DNA of 13,511 nucleotides from Prevotellaceae bacterium (GCA_021204545.1 JAJPZF010000136.1:1-13511), one strand, 5' to 3'. Shown: positions 1 to 7,249, counted from the first letter of the stretch. A program made the numbers and translations. The notes: generated by a model not told the origin, from the sequence alone.

Positions 1-1673
1 AGCACGGAGGCCACTGCGGCCCTAACCTTGGCATCGTGGAGGCGACGGTGGCACTGCACTACGTCTTCTGCTCGCCCGAGGACAAGATAGTGTGGGACGT
101 GTCTCACCAGAGCTACCCGCACAAGATGCTGACGGGAAGGCGTGAGGCGTTCCTCGACCCACTGAGGTACGACGAGGTATCCGGCTACTCCGAGACGCGG
201 GAGAGCCCTCACGACCACTTCGTCATAGGGCATACCTCCACCTCCGTGAGCCTTGCCGGGGGACTGGCCAAGGGGAGAGACCTCACGGGGGGCAAGGGCA
301 ATGTGATTGCCGTCATAGGCGACGGCTCGCTGAGCGGAGGGGAAGCGTTGGAGGGCTTGGACTACGCCTCTGAGCTGCGGTCGAACCTTATTATCATCGT
401 CAACGACAACCAGATGAGCATCGCCGAGAACCACGGCGGTCTCTATCAGAACCTTGAGGCGTTGAGGGAGAGCGACGGGCAGTGTGCACTGAACCTCTTC
501 AAGGCTATGGGGCTGGACTACATGTACGTGGCTGAGGGCAACGACGTGGGCAGGCTCATCGAGGCGTTCCGCAGCGTTAAGGACATCAATCACCCCATAG
601 TGGTGCACATCAACACCCTCAAGGGCAAGGGCTTCGAGCCTGCCATAAGGGACAAGGAGGCGTGGCACTACTGCGCCCCCTTCGACCCTCAAGCAGTGCT
701 TAAGGCAATGGACGCTCCCCAGGAGCAGAGCAAGCCTGTGCCAGAGGACTACGCCGCACTTACCGCCGAGCACCTGCTCAGCCGTATGCGTGAGGACAAG
801 CGTGTCGTCGCCATCACCTCAGGCACCCCTGACCCGATAGGCTTCACGCCAGAGAGGCGACGGAGGGCAGGACGGCAGTTCGTGGACGTGGGCATAGCCG
901 AGGAGCATGCCGTGGCACTTGCCTCGGGCATAGCCAAGGCAGGGGGTAAGCCAGTGTACGGGGTGCTCAGCACGTTCCTGCAGAGGGCGTACGACCAGCT
1001 CTCGCAAGACCTGTGCATCAACCGCAACCCCGCCGTGCTGCTCGTCTACTGGGGCTCGCTCTCGTCGATGAACGATGTCACTCACCTTTGCCACTTCGAC
1101 ATACCCCTGCTCTCCAACATCCCCGATATGGTCTACCTCGCGCCCACGAGCCTCGAGGAGCATCTCGCTATGCTGGAGTGGGCGATGAGGCAGGGCGAGC
1201 ATCCTGTCGCCATACGGGTTCCCTTCGGCAAGGTGGAGCATAGCCTTGAGCCGGTGGACACGGACTACAGCGAGCTCTGCCGCTTTAAGGTGGTCCACAG
1301 CGGCAGTCAGGTGGCGGTCATCGGCGTGGGCAGCTTCTTGCGGCTCGGCAGGCAGGTGTGCGCCTTGCTCAAGGAGCGGTCAGGCGTGGAGGCGACCCTC
1401 ATTAACCCCCGCTTCATCTCAGGGGTGGACGCGGAGCTGCTCAGCAGTCTCAGGGCGGGCCACCGTCTCGTGGTCTCCCTCGAGGACGGCTGTACGGCGG
1501 GAGGCTTCGGGGAGAAGGTCGCCCGCCATTACTCTACTACAGGCATGAGGGTGCTGGTCAGGGGGGCGAGGAAGGAGTTCGTTGACCGTTACGACGCGGG
1601 TGAGCTGCTGCGCGAGAACCGCCTCACCCGTGAGCAGATAGTGGAGGACATCGTCAGGCTTTTGGCAGAGTAG
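1..1673 (+). CDS. dxs: 1-deoxy-D-xylulose-5-phosphate synthase family protein, variant short type, 5' truncated
   Basis: This is a TPP-dependent, DXS-family enzyme (pyruvate + glyceraldehyde-3-phosphate to DXP, first step of the MEP isoprenoid pathway). The frame is open from base 3; 556 residues are visible and perhaps 25 are missing upstream. It begins inside the HGGHCGPNLGIVEATVALHY block, so the first in-frame ATG at 36 is not the start. Visible motifs are DVSHQSYPHKMLTGR, the TPP motif from GDGS to NDNQMSI (about 318-417), the IAEEHAV glutamate (about 891) and STFLQRAYDQ (about 978). Where textbook DXS has DRAG followed by GADGPTHxGxFD, this protein reads VYWGSLSSMNDVTHLCHFD (about 1045-1098), so the DRAG arginine is absent, although AIRVPFG further on keeps its arginine. 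From memory this matches the roughly 580-residue second DXS-like family of Bacteroidetes and Firmicutes. DXS activity is therefore likely but not certain. Convergent with engB. Confidence 0.85.
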   Translation, partial: HGGHCGPNLGIVEATVALHYVFCSPEDKIVWDVSHQSYPHKMLTGRREAFLDPLRYDEVSGYSETRESPHDHFVIGHTSTSVSLAGGLAKGRDLTGGKGNVIAVIGDGSLSGGEALEGLDYASELRSNLIIIVNDNQMSIAENHGGLYQNLEALRESDGQCALNLFKAMGLDYMYVAEGNDVGRLIEAFRSVKDINHPIVVHINTLKGKGFEPAIRDKEAWHYCAPFDPQAVLKAMDAPQEQSKPVPEDYAALTAEHLLSRMREDKRVVAITSGTPDPIGFTPERRRRAGRQFVDVGIAEEHAVALASGIAKAGGKPVYGVLSTFLQRAYDQLSQDLCINRNPAVLLVYWGSLSSMNDVTHLCHFDIPLLSNIPDMVYLAPTSLEEHLAMLEWAMRQGEHPVAIRVPFGKVEHSLEPVDTDYSELCRFKVVHSGSQVAVIGVGSFLRLGRQVCALLKERSGVEATLINPRFISGVDAELLSSLRAGHRLVVSLEDGCTAGGFGEKVARHYSTTGMRVLVRGARKEFVDRYDAGELLRENRLTREQIVEDIVRLLAE

Positions 1674-1690
1674 CTGTTGGGCTTCGAAAA

Positions 1691-1874
1691 AGAGGTATTA
1701 CCCCTTTGGCGGCAGAGGTATTACCCCTTTGGCGGCAGAGGTATTACCCCTTTGCTCAAAGAGGTATTACCCCTTTGGCGGCAGAGGTATTACCCCTTTG
1801 GTCGTAGAGGTATTACCCTTTTGGCGGCAGAGGTTTTACCCCTTGGACCGCAGAGGTCTACACCCCTTTTGCGT
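1691..1874. repeat. Array of eight 23-bp tandem repeats (array 1)
   Basis: Eight consecutive 23-bp units start at 1691, 1714, 1737, 1760, 1783, 1806, 1829 and 1852. The core is AGAGGTATTACCCCT, followed by an 8-base tail, usually TTGGCGGC. Units 1, 2 and 4 are identical; units 3 and 5 change only the tail (TTGCTCAA, TTGGTCGT); units 6 to 8 drift progressively toward engB. The core holds the near-palindrome GGTATTACC. The array fills almost all of the 207-bp gap between the convergent dxs-like and engB genes. The unit is not a multiple of three and the short frame through it is a by-product. A transcription end or roadblock role is possible, but no classical terminator stem with a T-run is visible. 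Confidence 0.95.
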
Positions 1875-1880
1875 CGCGGG

Positions 1881-2492
1881 TTAGTCCTGCGCCTCCTTGA
1901 GTGACGAGTTGACGGCTTGGATGTAGTCCAGCAGCTCCTCCCTACCCGTGCGGTCCAGGCTGCTTGTGACGAAGTGTGGCGGCAGCTCCTCCCATTCCTC
2001 CTGCATCCTTTGGAGGAACAAGCGGACGTTGTCGTTGAGCTTCCCTCGGGAGAGCTTGTCGGCCTTGGTGAAGACGATGGCGAAGGGCACTCCGTTCTGG
2101 CCGAGCCAGCGGGTGAAGTCCACGTCTATTCTCTGTGGCTCGTGGCGGCTGTCGATGAGCAGGAAGAGGCACGCCATCTGCTGCCTCCTGAGGATGTAGC
2201 CCTCTATCATCTGCCCGAGCTGCTCCCTTTGCGCCCTGCCCCGCCGTGCGTAGCCGTAGCCGGGGAGGTCCACGAGGTGCCACTCTTGGTTGACGAGGAA
2301 GTGGTTGATGAGCAGTGTCTTGCCGGGCGTCGCGCTGGTCTTAGCCAGAGCCTTGCGCTGAGTGAGCATGTTGATGAGGCTGGACTTACCCACGTTGCTG
2401 CGGCCTATAAACGCGTACTCCGGCTTGTCGCTCTGGGGGCAGAGCGCGGCGGTGGGGCTGCTTGTGACGAACTCTGCTTGTCTTATCTTCAT
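1881..2492 (-). CDS. engB: Ribosome biogenesis GTPase EngB (YsxC/YihA)
   Basis: A small TRAFAC GTPase needed for late assembly of the large ribosomal subunit; it acts in the cytoplasm. At 203 residues it is normal length for the family. The G motifs are all visible: G1 GRSNVGKS (30-37), G2 TPGKT (55-59), G3 DLPG (75-78) followed by YGYA, G4 TKAD (142-145) and G5 TSS (176-178). The start is the ATG at 2492-2490, which overlaps the TGA of the BadF-type kinase gene, so translation is probably coupled to it. It is the last gene of the operon and its TAA sits 6 bp from the 23-bp repeat array. No inserted element is seen in it. Identification is secure. Confidence 0.96.
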   Translation of the reverse strand: MKIRQAEFVTSSPTAALCPQSDKPEYAFIGRSNVGKSSLINMLTQRKALAKTSATPGKTLLINHFLVNQEWHLVDLPGYGYARRGRAQREQLGQMIEGYILRRQQMACLFLLIDSRHEPQRIDVDFTRWLGQNGVPFAIVFTKADKLSRGKLNDNVRLFLQRMQEEWEELPPHFVTSSLDRTGREELLDYIQAVNSSLKEAQD

Positions 2493-3346
2493 AGGTGTAG
2501 TGCTAAGTCTTGGAGAGGGGACAGCAGTACCTTGCCCAGCTGGTAGCCTTCTGCTTGGCAGGCTTCACTGAGGAGGCTCTGGAAGCTGTAGGCTATGCCC
2601 CCCGTGAAGCTTAGGGGGAGGTCGGGGCGGCGGTACTGACATACGTTGCGGCGGATGAACAGCCTGAACTCTGCGACGATGAGGCCGCGGAGCTCCTGCC
2701 TGTCCTGATTCTCTTGGAGGAATGGCACGAGCGAGGCGAGCCAGCGGTTAGGCATAGGACGGCTGTACACTTGCTCTATGATGTCCTTGGGCGTCAGGCT
2801 GAAGCGCTGGAGGAAGCTCTGGCGCAGGTCTGCGGGAAGCTGCCCCTTCAGCAGGTCGCTGACAAGCCTTCTGCCGAGCGACGCTCCCCCTCCCTCGTCG
2901 CCGAGGATGTAGCCGAGGGGCGGCGTGTGCTGAGCTATGCCCTGTCCGTCCCATAGGCATGAGTTAGAGCCGGTGCCGAGGATGCAGGCGATGCCCTCCT
3001 TCTCTCGGCAGAGGGCGAGTGCGGCCCCAATGAGGTCGCTCTCAACGCGTATATTGGCGTTGGGGTAAATCTCTTGCAAGGCTGTGCGCACCTTAGTGTC
3101 GAAGGGAGGGATGCAGCCCGCCCCGTAGAAGTGGACGCGGGTGAAGGGCAATCGCGGCAGGGGGCGAAGGGCTTCCCTTATGGTGTCGAGGCTGTCGCGG
3201 GCGGGGTTAATGCCTATGGTCCTAAAGGTAGTTCGGAGCGAAGCGACTAAGCCCTCTCCTGGGAGAGGGTTTGGGAGAGGGACGGCTAAATGTCCGCCTA
3301 CGAGCCAGTCGGTCTTGGTGCTTCCGCTGTCGGCTATGAGTGTCAT
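2489..3346 (-). CDS. BadF/BadG-type ATPase, probable N-acetylglucosamine kinase-like protein, with in-frame insertion
   Basis: A member of the ASKHA fold BadF/BadG/BcrA/BcrD family; the nearest described activity is phosphorylation of N-acetylglucosamine or a related sugar, but the substrate cannot be read from sequence. The phosphate-1 motif DSGSTKTDW is at residues 6-14, ESD with the probable catalytic aspartate at 102-104, phosphate-2 LGTGSNS at 123-129, [14 protein letters not shown] at 145-158 and an adenosine-type FTGG at 248-251. At 285 residues it is near the usual size. Residues 19-38, between [11 protein letters not shown] and TIGINP, are encoded by a palindromic repeat (3233-3290) and replace what I recall as a short beta-turn in relatives. 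No stop or frameshift results and all motifs remain, so the protein is probably functional. Its ATG overlaps the acyltransferase stop and its stop overlaps the engB start. Confidence 0.88.
   Translation of the reverse strand: MTLIADSGSTKTDWLVGGHLAVPLPNPLPGEGLVASLRTTFRTIGINPARDSLDTIREALRPLPRLPFTRVHFYGAGCIPPFDTKVRTALQEIYPNANIRVESDLIGAALALCREKEGIACILGTGSNSCLWDGQGIAQHTPPLGYILGDEGGGASLGRRLVSDLLKGQLPADLRQSFLQRFSLTPKDIIEQVYSRPMPNRWLASLVPFLQENQDRQELRGLIVAEFRLFIRRNVCQYRRPDLPLSFTGGIAYSFQSLLSEACQAEGYQLGKVLLSPLQDLALHL
3233..3290 (-). repeat. Palindromic in-frame element, copy A (in the BadF-type kinase)
   Basis: On the plus strand it reads TCGGAGCGAAGCGA, CTAAG, a perfect hairpin CCCTCTCC-TG-GGAGAGGG (3252-3269), a second GGGAGAGGG (3273-3281), then ACGGCTAAA. 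Read with the gene, it runs from TTTAGCC to TCGCTTCGCTCCGA and encodes [18 protein letters not shown]. The 55-bp body aligns over its whole length with copy B1 in the MetH activation gene. It occupies residues 19-38 without breaking the frame. Confidence 0.9.
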
Positions 3347-4092
3347 TGGTCCTTGTTCTCTACGAAGCCTTGCAGCTCCTTGGGCTGACAGGACATGATG
3401 GTCTGGTAGGCCTCCTGCATAACGTCCCGCATTTCCCTGCCCAGCGTGGGGATGGGCTTGTGAATGGTGAGGCGCAGGGTGTGGCGGGAGACGAAGCTAA
3501 CGCCCTTCGTTCGTGGCAGCGCCTGGAAGCTGCCGTCGATGGTGACAGGCACGACGGGCAGCCGCAGCTCCTCGGCAAGCTGGAACGCGCCCTTGCGGAA
3601 CACGCCCATGTGGCCCGTGAAGGAGCGGGCCCCCTCGGGGAAGACGACGACCGACGTGCCGTTCCTGAGCACCTTGCGGGCGTTGTCGTAAGTGTGCTGT
3701 ATGCTCTTGGGCCCGCGCTTGTCCACGAAGATATGTCCTGCCTTCTCGCACGCCTTGCCAACGAGGGGGATGTCACGCAGGCTGCGCTTCATCAGCCACT
3801 TGAAGTTGCGCCCGAGGTAGCCGTAAATCATGAATATGTCGAACGCCCCCTGGTGGTTGGCCACGAAGACGTACGACTGGTGCTTCTCGGTGTTCTCGTG
3901 CCCCGAGGTGTGTACGGGCAGCAGCAGCACACGGCAGAAGGCTCTCGACCAGAGGCAGCCTGGGAAGTAGCCCCAGAAGTGAGCGTTGAAGAGAGTGCAG
4001 CCTATGATGGTGACGATGGCTGTGAGTGCGGTGAGCGCGAGCAGGACAGGTGCCGCGATGATGAGCTGGTAGGTGCGGTAGAGGTATTTCAT
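3343..4092 (-). CDS. plsC: Lysophospholipid acyltransferase, PlsC family (probable 1-acyl-glycerol-3-phosphate acyltransferase)
   Basis: A membrane-associated acyltransferase expected to transfer an acyl chain to the sn-2 position of 1-acyl-glycerol-3-phosphate, forming phosphatidic acid. A hydrophobic N-terminal segment spans about residues 9-32 and would anchor it at the inner membrane. The catalytic HX4D motif is NHQGAFD (H80, D85), the substrate-phosphate motif is FPEGARS (151-157), and VPVTIDGSF (181-189) matches a later conserved block. Its 249 residues are typical. There is no inserted repeat in this gene, unlike three of its neighbours. It overlaps the MetH activation gene upstream and the kinase downstream by ATGA junctions. 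The exact acyl acceptor (glycerophosphate, or an ornithine or other lipid) is not provable from sequence. Confidence 0.9.
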   Translation of the reverse strand: MKYLYRTYQLIIAAPVLLALTALTAIVTIIGCTLFNAHFWGYFPGCLWSRAFCRVLLLPVHTSGHENTEKHQSYVFVANHQGAFDIFMIYGYLGRNFKWLMKRSLRDIPLVGKACEKAGHIFVDKRGPKSIQHTYDNARKVLRNGTSVVVFPEGARSFTGHMGVFRKGAFQLAEELRLPVVPVTIDGSFQALPRTKGVSFVSRHTLRLTIHKPIPTLGREMRDVMQEAYQTIMSCQPKELQGFVENKDQ

Positions 4093-5111
4093 GGTTTACA
4101 GGTTAGGTTAGACGCGAGAAAGCGTTTCGTCTCGTCGAGGCTAAGCCCGCGCCGGAGGGAGTAGTCGCGCAGCTGGTCAGCCCCTATCTTGCCGACGCTG
4201 AAGTAGTGAGCCTTGGGGTTGGCAATCATCAGTCCGCTCACTGAGGCGTGTGGCAGCATGGCTCCGCTCTGGGTGAGGCTCACGCCGATGTCGGCGAAGT
4301 GTAGGGCTTGGTCGAGGAGGAAGTTGATGCTCTGGTCGGGCAGGGAGGGGTAGCCCACAGCGGGGCGTATGCCTTGGAACTCACCCCGCAGGAGCTGAGC
4401 GGGCGTTAGCTGCTCGTCGGGAGCGTAAGCCCACAGCCGTTTGCGCGCCTCCTCGTGCGCCTTCTCGGCGGTAGCCTCGGCAAGGCGGTCGGCAAGTGTC
4501 TGTGAGAGGAGGCTGCGGTAAGGGTCGTCCTCGTCGCTTGTCACGAAGCTCCCGTCTACAGAGGCGCAGAAGAGGGCTATGCGGTCTTGCATACCCTTAG
4601 GGCGTATATAGTCGCTGAGGCAAAGGCAGGTCTCCCCTTGCTGCTGGCGGAGCATAGGCAGGCGTACGGTGTCAGTCGGAGCGAAGCGGCTAAGCCCTCT
4701 GGCGGGAGAGGGTTTGGGAGAGGGACAGACAGTCGGAGCGAAGCGACTAAGCTCTCGGAGCGAAGCGACTAAGCCCTTCCCTGAGGGCAATGCGCACCAT
4801 AGTAGAGCATTGCGGGAGCGGCACGCCAGTGCTTGCGACCCAACGACGATGGGGACAGACAGTCTCCCGGGGAAGGGTTTGGGATGGGGACAGACTAATA
4901 CCACGATGTCATCCCCCTCGCTCCATGCCTCGTGGATGCCCACGATGGCGTGCGTAAGGCAAGTGTCGTCCATCTCCTTGAGCATTGCCTTGGCATCGTT
5001 AAGCCACCCCTCCGTCTCACCCTTAGGCGTGTCCCAAGCGTGGAAGAAGTAGAGCCAGTTGATGTAAGGCTCCACGTCGTGTATGTGGTAGTGCAGGATA
5101 TGCCTCATCAT
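4089..5111 (-). CDS. Stand-alone methionine synthase (MetH) activation-domain protein with large in-frame insertion
   Basis: It matches the C-terminal activation domain of B12-dependent methionine synthase, which binds S-adenosylmethionine and supports reductive reactivation of oxidised cobalamin. Visible blocks are EPYINWLYFFHAW (about 14-26), GDDIVVL (66-72), LRQQ (154-157), LCLSDYIRP (about 162-170), DRLAEATAEKAHE (about 208-220), and QGIRPAVGYPSLPDQS with the RxxxGYP SAM-binding motif. The catalytic MetH domains are not in this window; a separate activation protein agrees with the split arrangement I recall in Bacteroidetes. Residues 72-147 are foreign: they are encoded by a compound of palindromic repeats and interrupt the strand pair between GDDIVVL and DTVRLPMLRQQ. 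The frame stays open and the SAM motif is intact. Start 5111 overlaps the dihydroorotase stop; the second Met (5108) is an alternative start. Confidence 0.88.
   Translation of the reverse strand: MMRHILHYHIHDVEPYINWLYFFHAWDTPKGETEGWLNDAKAMLKEMDDTCLTHAIVGIHEAWSEGDDIVVLVCPHPKPFPGRLSVPIVVGSQALACRSRNALLWCALPSGKGLVASLRELSRFAPTVCPSPKPSPARGLSRFAPTDTVRLPMLRQQQGETCLCLSDYIRPKGMQDRIALFCASVDGSFVTSDEDDPYRSLLSQTLADRLAEATAEKAHEEARKRLWAYAPDEQLTPAQLLRGEFQGIRPAVGYPSLPDQSINFLLDQALHFADIGVSLTQSGAMLPHASVSGLMIANPKAHYFSVGKIGADQLRDYSLRRGLSLDETKRFLASNLTCKP
4675..4896 (-). repeat. Compound palindromic element, copy B (in the MetH activation gene)
   Basis: At least four related pieces lie head to tail. B1 (4675-4730) is a full element: right end GTCGGAGCGAAGCGG, CTAAG, a degraded hairpin, GGGAGAGGG repeated, then ACAGAC. 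B2 (4732-4753) is only the TCGGAGCGAAGCGACTAAG end. B3 (from 4755) has the same end, then GCCCT-N6-AGGGC and a 7-bp inverted repeat GCAATGC (4787-4793) with GCATTGC (4807-4813). B4 (about 4861-4896) is a left end with GGGTTTGGGA and GGGGACAGAC. The GGGGACAGAC tail occurs at 4851-4860 and 4886-4895. About 75 codons are added with no stop in the gene frame, and two pieces are read in different frames (VASLR versus SRFAPT). Confidence 0.85.
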
Positions 5112-6478
5112 AGGAAACGCAATGCCTCGCCCCGTTGCGTGTCATCTACTATAGTATGGTCGTAGGCAAGGCGGCCGTTCACGTAGGTCTGCCACACTCT
5201 GTGATGGAACGTCTGCCCCTCGAGAGGGCTCCAGCCGCACTTGCTCAGTATGTCCTTCTTGCCGAGCGTCCACTCCGCCTGCTCCACAAGGGTGAGGTCG
5301 GCCTTATAGCCTTTCCTTAGGAAGCCACGCCCCTCTATGCCGAACAGTGTGGCTGGGGCGTGGCACATAAGGGAGACGATCTGCTCGACGCTAAGCTCCC
5401 CTTGGTCAAGCATAGCGACCAGTGAGAACTCGACAAGGGGCATGCCGGATGCCGCGAGGCGGCAGCCCCCTTGTTTCTCGGAGAGAAGGTGCGGGGCGTG
5501 GTCAGAGCCTATGAGGGTGAGCGTGCCGTCACGGAGGGCATTAAGCAAGGCTTGGCGGTCCGCCTCGGTCTTGACGGAGGGGTTCACCTTAAGGGCAGTG
5601 CCAAGCCTTGGGTAGTCGTCCTCGGTGTATAGCAAGTGGCTGACGCAAGCCTCGCCAGTGATCGAGCGAAGCGAAGGCTCTCTTCCCCAAGGGGGAAGAG
5701 CGGGGAGATGGGGAGGGCTAAATGTAGGGCACGAAGTGCCCAGCAGGGAGAGTTCCCTTTGTGTCGTGACGTGGGCGATATGCAGCCTCGCTCCTTCCTC
5801 CCTGGCCAGCCTGACGGCAAGCGAGGAGCTGAGCCAACAAGCCTCCTCGTCCCTAATCCACGTGTGGTGGCACACGTCGGGGTCGTCGCCCCACAGCTCC
5901 TGCGCCTTGCTCATCCGCCAGCTGATGCGCCCCGTGTCCTCGCAGTGAGCCATCACAAGCACGGGCGAGTGGCGGAATATCTGCCGGAGTGCGCTCTGCT
6001 TGTCGACGAGCATATTGCCCGTGCTGCTGCCCATGAACAGCTTGACGGCAGGCACACGGGTGGGGTCGAGGCGCTTTATTTCCTCGATGTTAGTGTTGGT
6101 AGCCCCGAAGTGGCAGGCATAGTTCACGCGGCTGTGCCTCAGTCCGAGGGCTTGATGCTCCTCCCACAGGTCGATGGTGGTGGTCTCAGGTGAGACGTTG
6201 GGCATGTCCATCACGCTCGTCACGCCCCCAGCCAGTGCGGCACGGCTCTCCGAGGCAATGTCCCCCTTGTGCGTAAGTCCCGGCTCGCGGAAATGCGCGT
6301 GGTCGTCTATCACGCCAGGCAAGAGGAGCGCGCCCTGTGCATCCACCACCTTGTCGGCGGAGGGCAGGGGAGCGCCCGAGGGGAGGATGTCGGCTATCAG
6401 CTCGTCCTCTATGAGCAGTGAGCCGGGCAGCTTTTGCCCCTCGTTCACCAGCAGCGCGTTTTTGATGAGGGTAGTCAT
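5108..6478 (-). CDS. pyrC: Dihydroorotase with in-frame insertion
   Basis: A zinc-dependent amidohydrolase that interconverts N-carbamoyl-aspartate and dihydroorotate in de novo pyrimidine synthesis. Metal and active-site motifs are visible: DDHAHFREPG (58-67, H60 and H62), the carboxylated-lysine block VKLFMGSSTG (K146), AHCED (H178), LHIAHVTT (H233 or H236) and IGSDHAPH (D326). Length is 456 residues. It belongs to the longer allantoinase-like dihydroorotase group; allantoinase or another cyclic amidase is the alternative, though no purine-degradation genes are near. Residues 246-273 come from a palindromic element and lie between the HVTT strand and TGEACVSHLLYTEDDYP, a loop I recall as short in relatives. 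It starts by ATGA overlap with the GT2 gene. Confidence 0.92.
   Translation of the reverse strand: MTTLIKNALLVNEGQKLPGSLLIEDELIADILPSGAPLPSADKVVDAQGALLLPGVIDDHAHFREPGLTHKGDIASESRAALAGGVTSVMDMPNVSPETTTIDLWEEHQALGLRHSRVNYACHFGATNTNIEEIKRLDPTRVPAVKLFMGSSTGNMLVDKQSALRQIFRHSPVLVMAHCEDTGRISWRMSKAQELWGDDPDVCHHTWIRDEEACWLSSSLAVRLAREEGARLHIAHVTTQRELSLLGTSCPTFSPPHLPALPPWGREPSLRSITGEACVSHLLYTEDDYPRLGTALKVNPSVKTEADRQALLNALRDGTLTLIGSDHAPHLLSEKQGGCRLAASGMPLVEFSLVAMLDQGELSVEQIVSLMCHAPATLFGIEGRGFLRKGYKADLTLVEQAEWTLGKKDILSKCGWSPLEGQTFHHRVWQTYVNGRLAYDHTIVDDTQRGEALRFL
5661..5741 (-). repeat. Palindromic in-frame element, copy C (in dihydroorotase)
   Basis: On the plus strand it opens with ATCGAGCGAAGCGA and carries a perfect 9-bp hairpin CTCTTCCCC-AAG-GGGGAAGAG (5680-5700). 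It continues through GGGGAGATGGGGAGGGCTAAA and ends with a second perfect hairpin GGGCAC-GAA-GTGCCC (5727-5741). Read with the gene it encodes TFSPPHLPALPPWGREPSLR, closely matching the peptide encoded by copy D in mfd. The second hairpin also occurs at the end of the mfd 42-bp array (7894-7906). Confidence 0.9.
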
Positions 6479-7224
6479 GGCTTGGGCTTAGGGTAATGGC
6501 GGAACCATCCGTCCCACCTGAGGCGCAGCACGCCCAGCATAGCCTCTGTGAAGATGCCGCCGCTCATCTTGCTAACGCCCAGCTCGCGGTTGACGAAGAC
6601 AACGGGCACCTCTTTTATGGAGAAGCCGCACTTATGTGCGGTGTACTTCATCTCTATCTGGAAGCCATAGCCCTTGAAGCGTATCTTGTCGAGTTCGAGG
6701 GTCTCAAGCACTTGGCGCTTGTAGCACACGAAGCCCGCGGTGGTGTCGCGCACCTTGAAGCCAGTGACGAGGCGCACGTACCAGCTGGCCGAGCAGGACA
6801 TAAGCACACGCCCTAAGGGCCAGTTGACAACGTTCACGCCCTTTATGTAGCGGCTGCCCACGGAGAGGTCGTAGCCCTCGTCGCGGCAGGCTGAGAGCAG
6901 GCGGGGAAGGTCGGCGGGGGAGTGGCTGAAGTCCGCGTCCATCTCGAAGACGTATTGGTACTGCTGCCTTTGCAACGCCCACTTGAAGCCTGCGATGTAG
7001 GCAGTGCCCAAGCCCTGCTTGCCCGCGCGCTCCATAAGGTGAGCCCTGCCCTTAAGTGAAGAGTTCATCAGGCGTTCGACTATCCTTGCCGTGCCGTCGG
7101 GCGAGCCGTCGTCGACGACAAGCGCGTCGAAGCCTTCGGGGAGGCTGGTCACTGCCAGGAGGATGTTCTCTATATTCTCTCTCTCGTTGTAGGTTGGTAT
7201 GATGACCAAGGAGTCGGAGGGCAT
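6475..7224 (-). CDS. Polyprenyl-phosphate mannosyltransferase-like GT2 (DPM1/Ppm1 type)
   Basis: A GT-A family 2 glycosyltransferase expected to move a hexose, typically mannose from GDP-mannose, onto polyprenyl phosphate at the cytoplasmic face of the membrane. Numbering from the chosen start: the nucleotide-binding strand is LVIIPTYNERENI (6-18), then VVDDGSPDGT (36-45), GLGTAYIAGF (71-80), the metal-binding DADFSHSP (96-103), GSRYIKG (123-129) and GYGFQIEMKY (185-194). It has 249 residues and no C-terminal membrane pair, so it is the soluble DPM1-like form. A longer frame starts at 7269, but the extra 15 codons run over a TATCTTTG promoter box and the family begins near LVIIPTYNE, so the ATG at 7224 is preferred. 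It is the first gene of the operon. Donor and acceptor are inferred from family only. Confidence 0.88.
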   Translation of the reverse strand: MPSDSLVIIPTYNERENIENILLAVTSLPEGFDALVVDDGSPDGTARIVERLMNSSLKGRAHLMERAGKQGLGTAYIAGFKWALQRQQYQYVFEMDADFSHSPADLPRLLSACRDEGYDLSVGSRYIKGVNVVNWPLGRVLMSCSASWYVRLVTGFKVRDTTAGFVCYKRQVLETLELDKIRFKGYGFQIEMKYTAHKCGFSIKEVPVVFVNRELGVSKMSGGIFTEAMLGVLRLRWDGWFRHYPKPKP

Positions 7225-7249
7225 GTCCGCAAGTTTGTTGTTTGGTGTG

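Larger units (their letters stand above)
1881..7224 (-). other. Six-gene operon joined by ATGA overlaps
   Basis: Six minus-strand genes run from the GT2 start at 7224 to the EngB stop at 1881. Each downstream ATG shares bases with the upstream TGA at 6475-6478, 5108-5111, 4089-4092, 3343-3346 and 2489-2492. With no spacer anywhere, a single transcript and translational coupling by re-initiation are very likely. The only promoter-like sequence seen lies upstream of the first gene. The products serve different pathways, so the shared feature is probably growth-linked expression rather than a common reaction sequence. Confidence 0.85.

Noticed and set aside
1691..1874. CRISPR array
   Set aside because: The period is 23 bp in total and the 8-base tails are mostly identical, so there are no real spacers and no cas genes.
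1677..1904. 75-residue plus-strand frame after dxs
   Set aside because: It is a translation of the 23-bp array; the unit is not a multiple of three, so the peptide cycles through frames and has no support as a gene.
3252..3269. Rho-independent terminator inside the kinase gene
   Set aside because: The hairpin is perfect but lies in an open coding frame, has no T-run on either side, and belongs to the repeat family.
3340..4164. 274-residue plus-strand open frame opposite the acyltransferase
   Set aside because: It is a codon-bias shadow; the minus-strand frame carries NHQGAFD and FPEGARS and is the real gene.
4675..4896. Pseudogene or frameshift in the MetH activation gene
   Set aside because: Despite the large insertion the frame is open from end to end and conserved motifs continue in phase on both sides.
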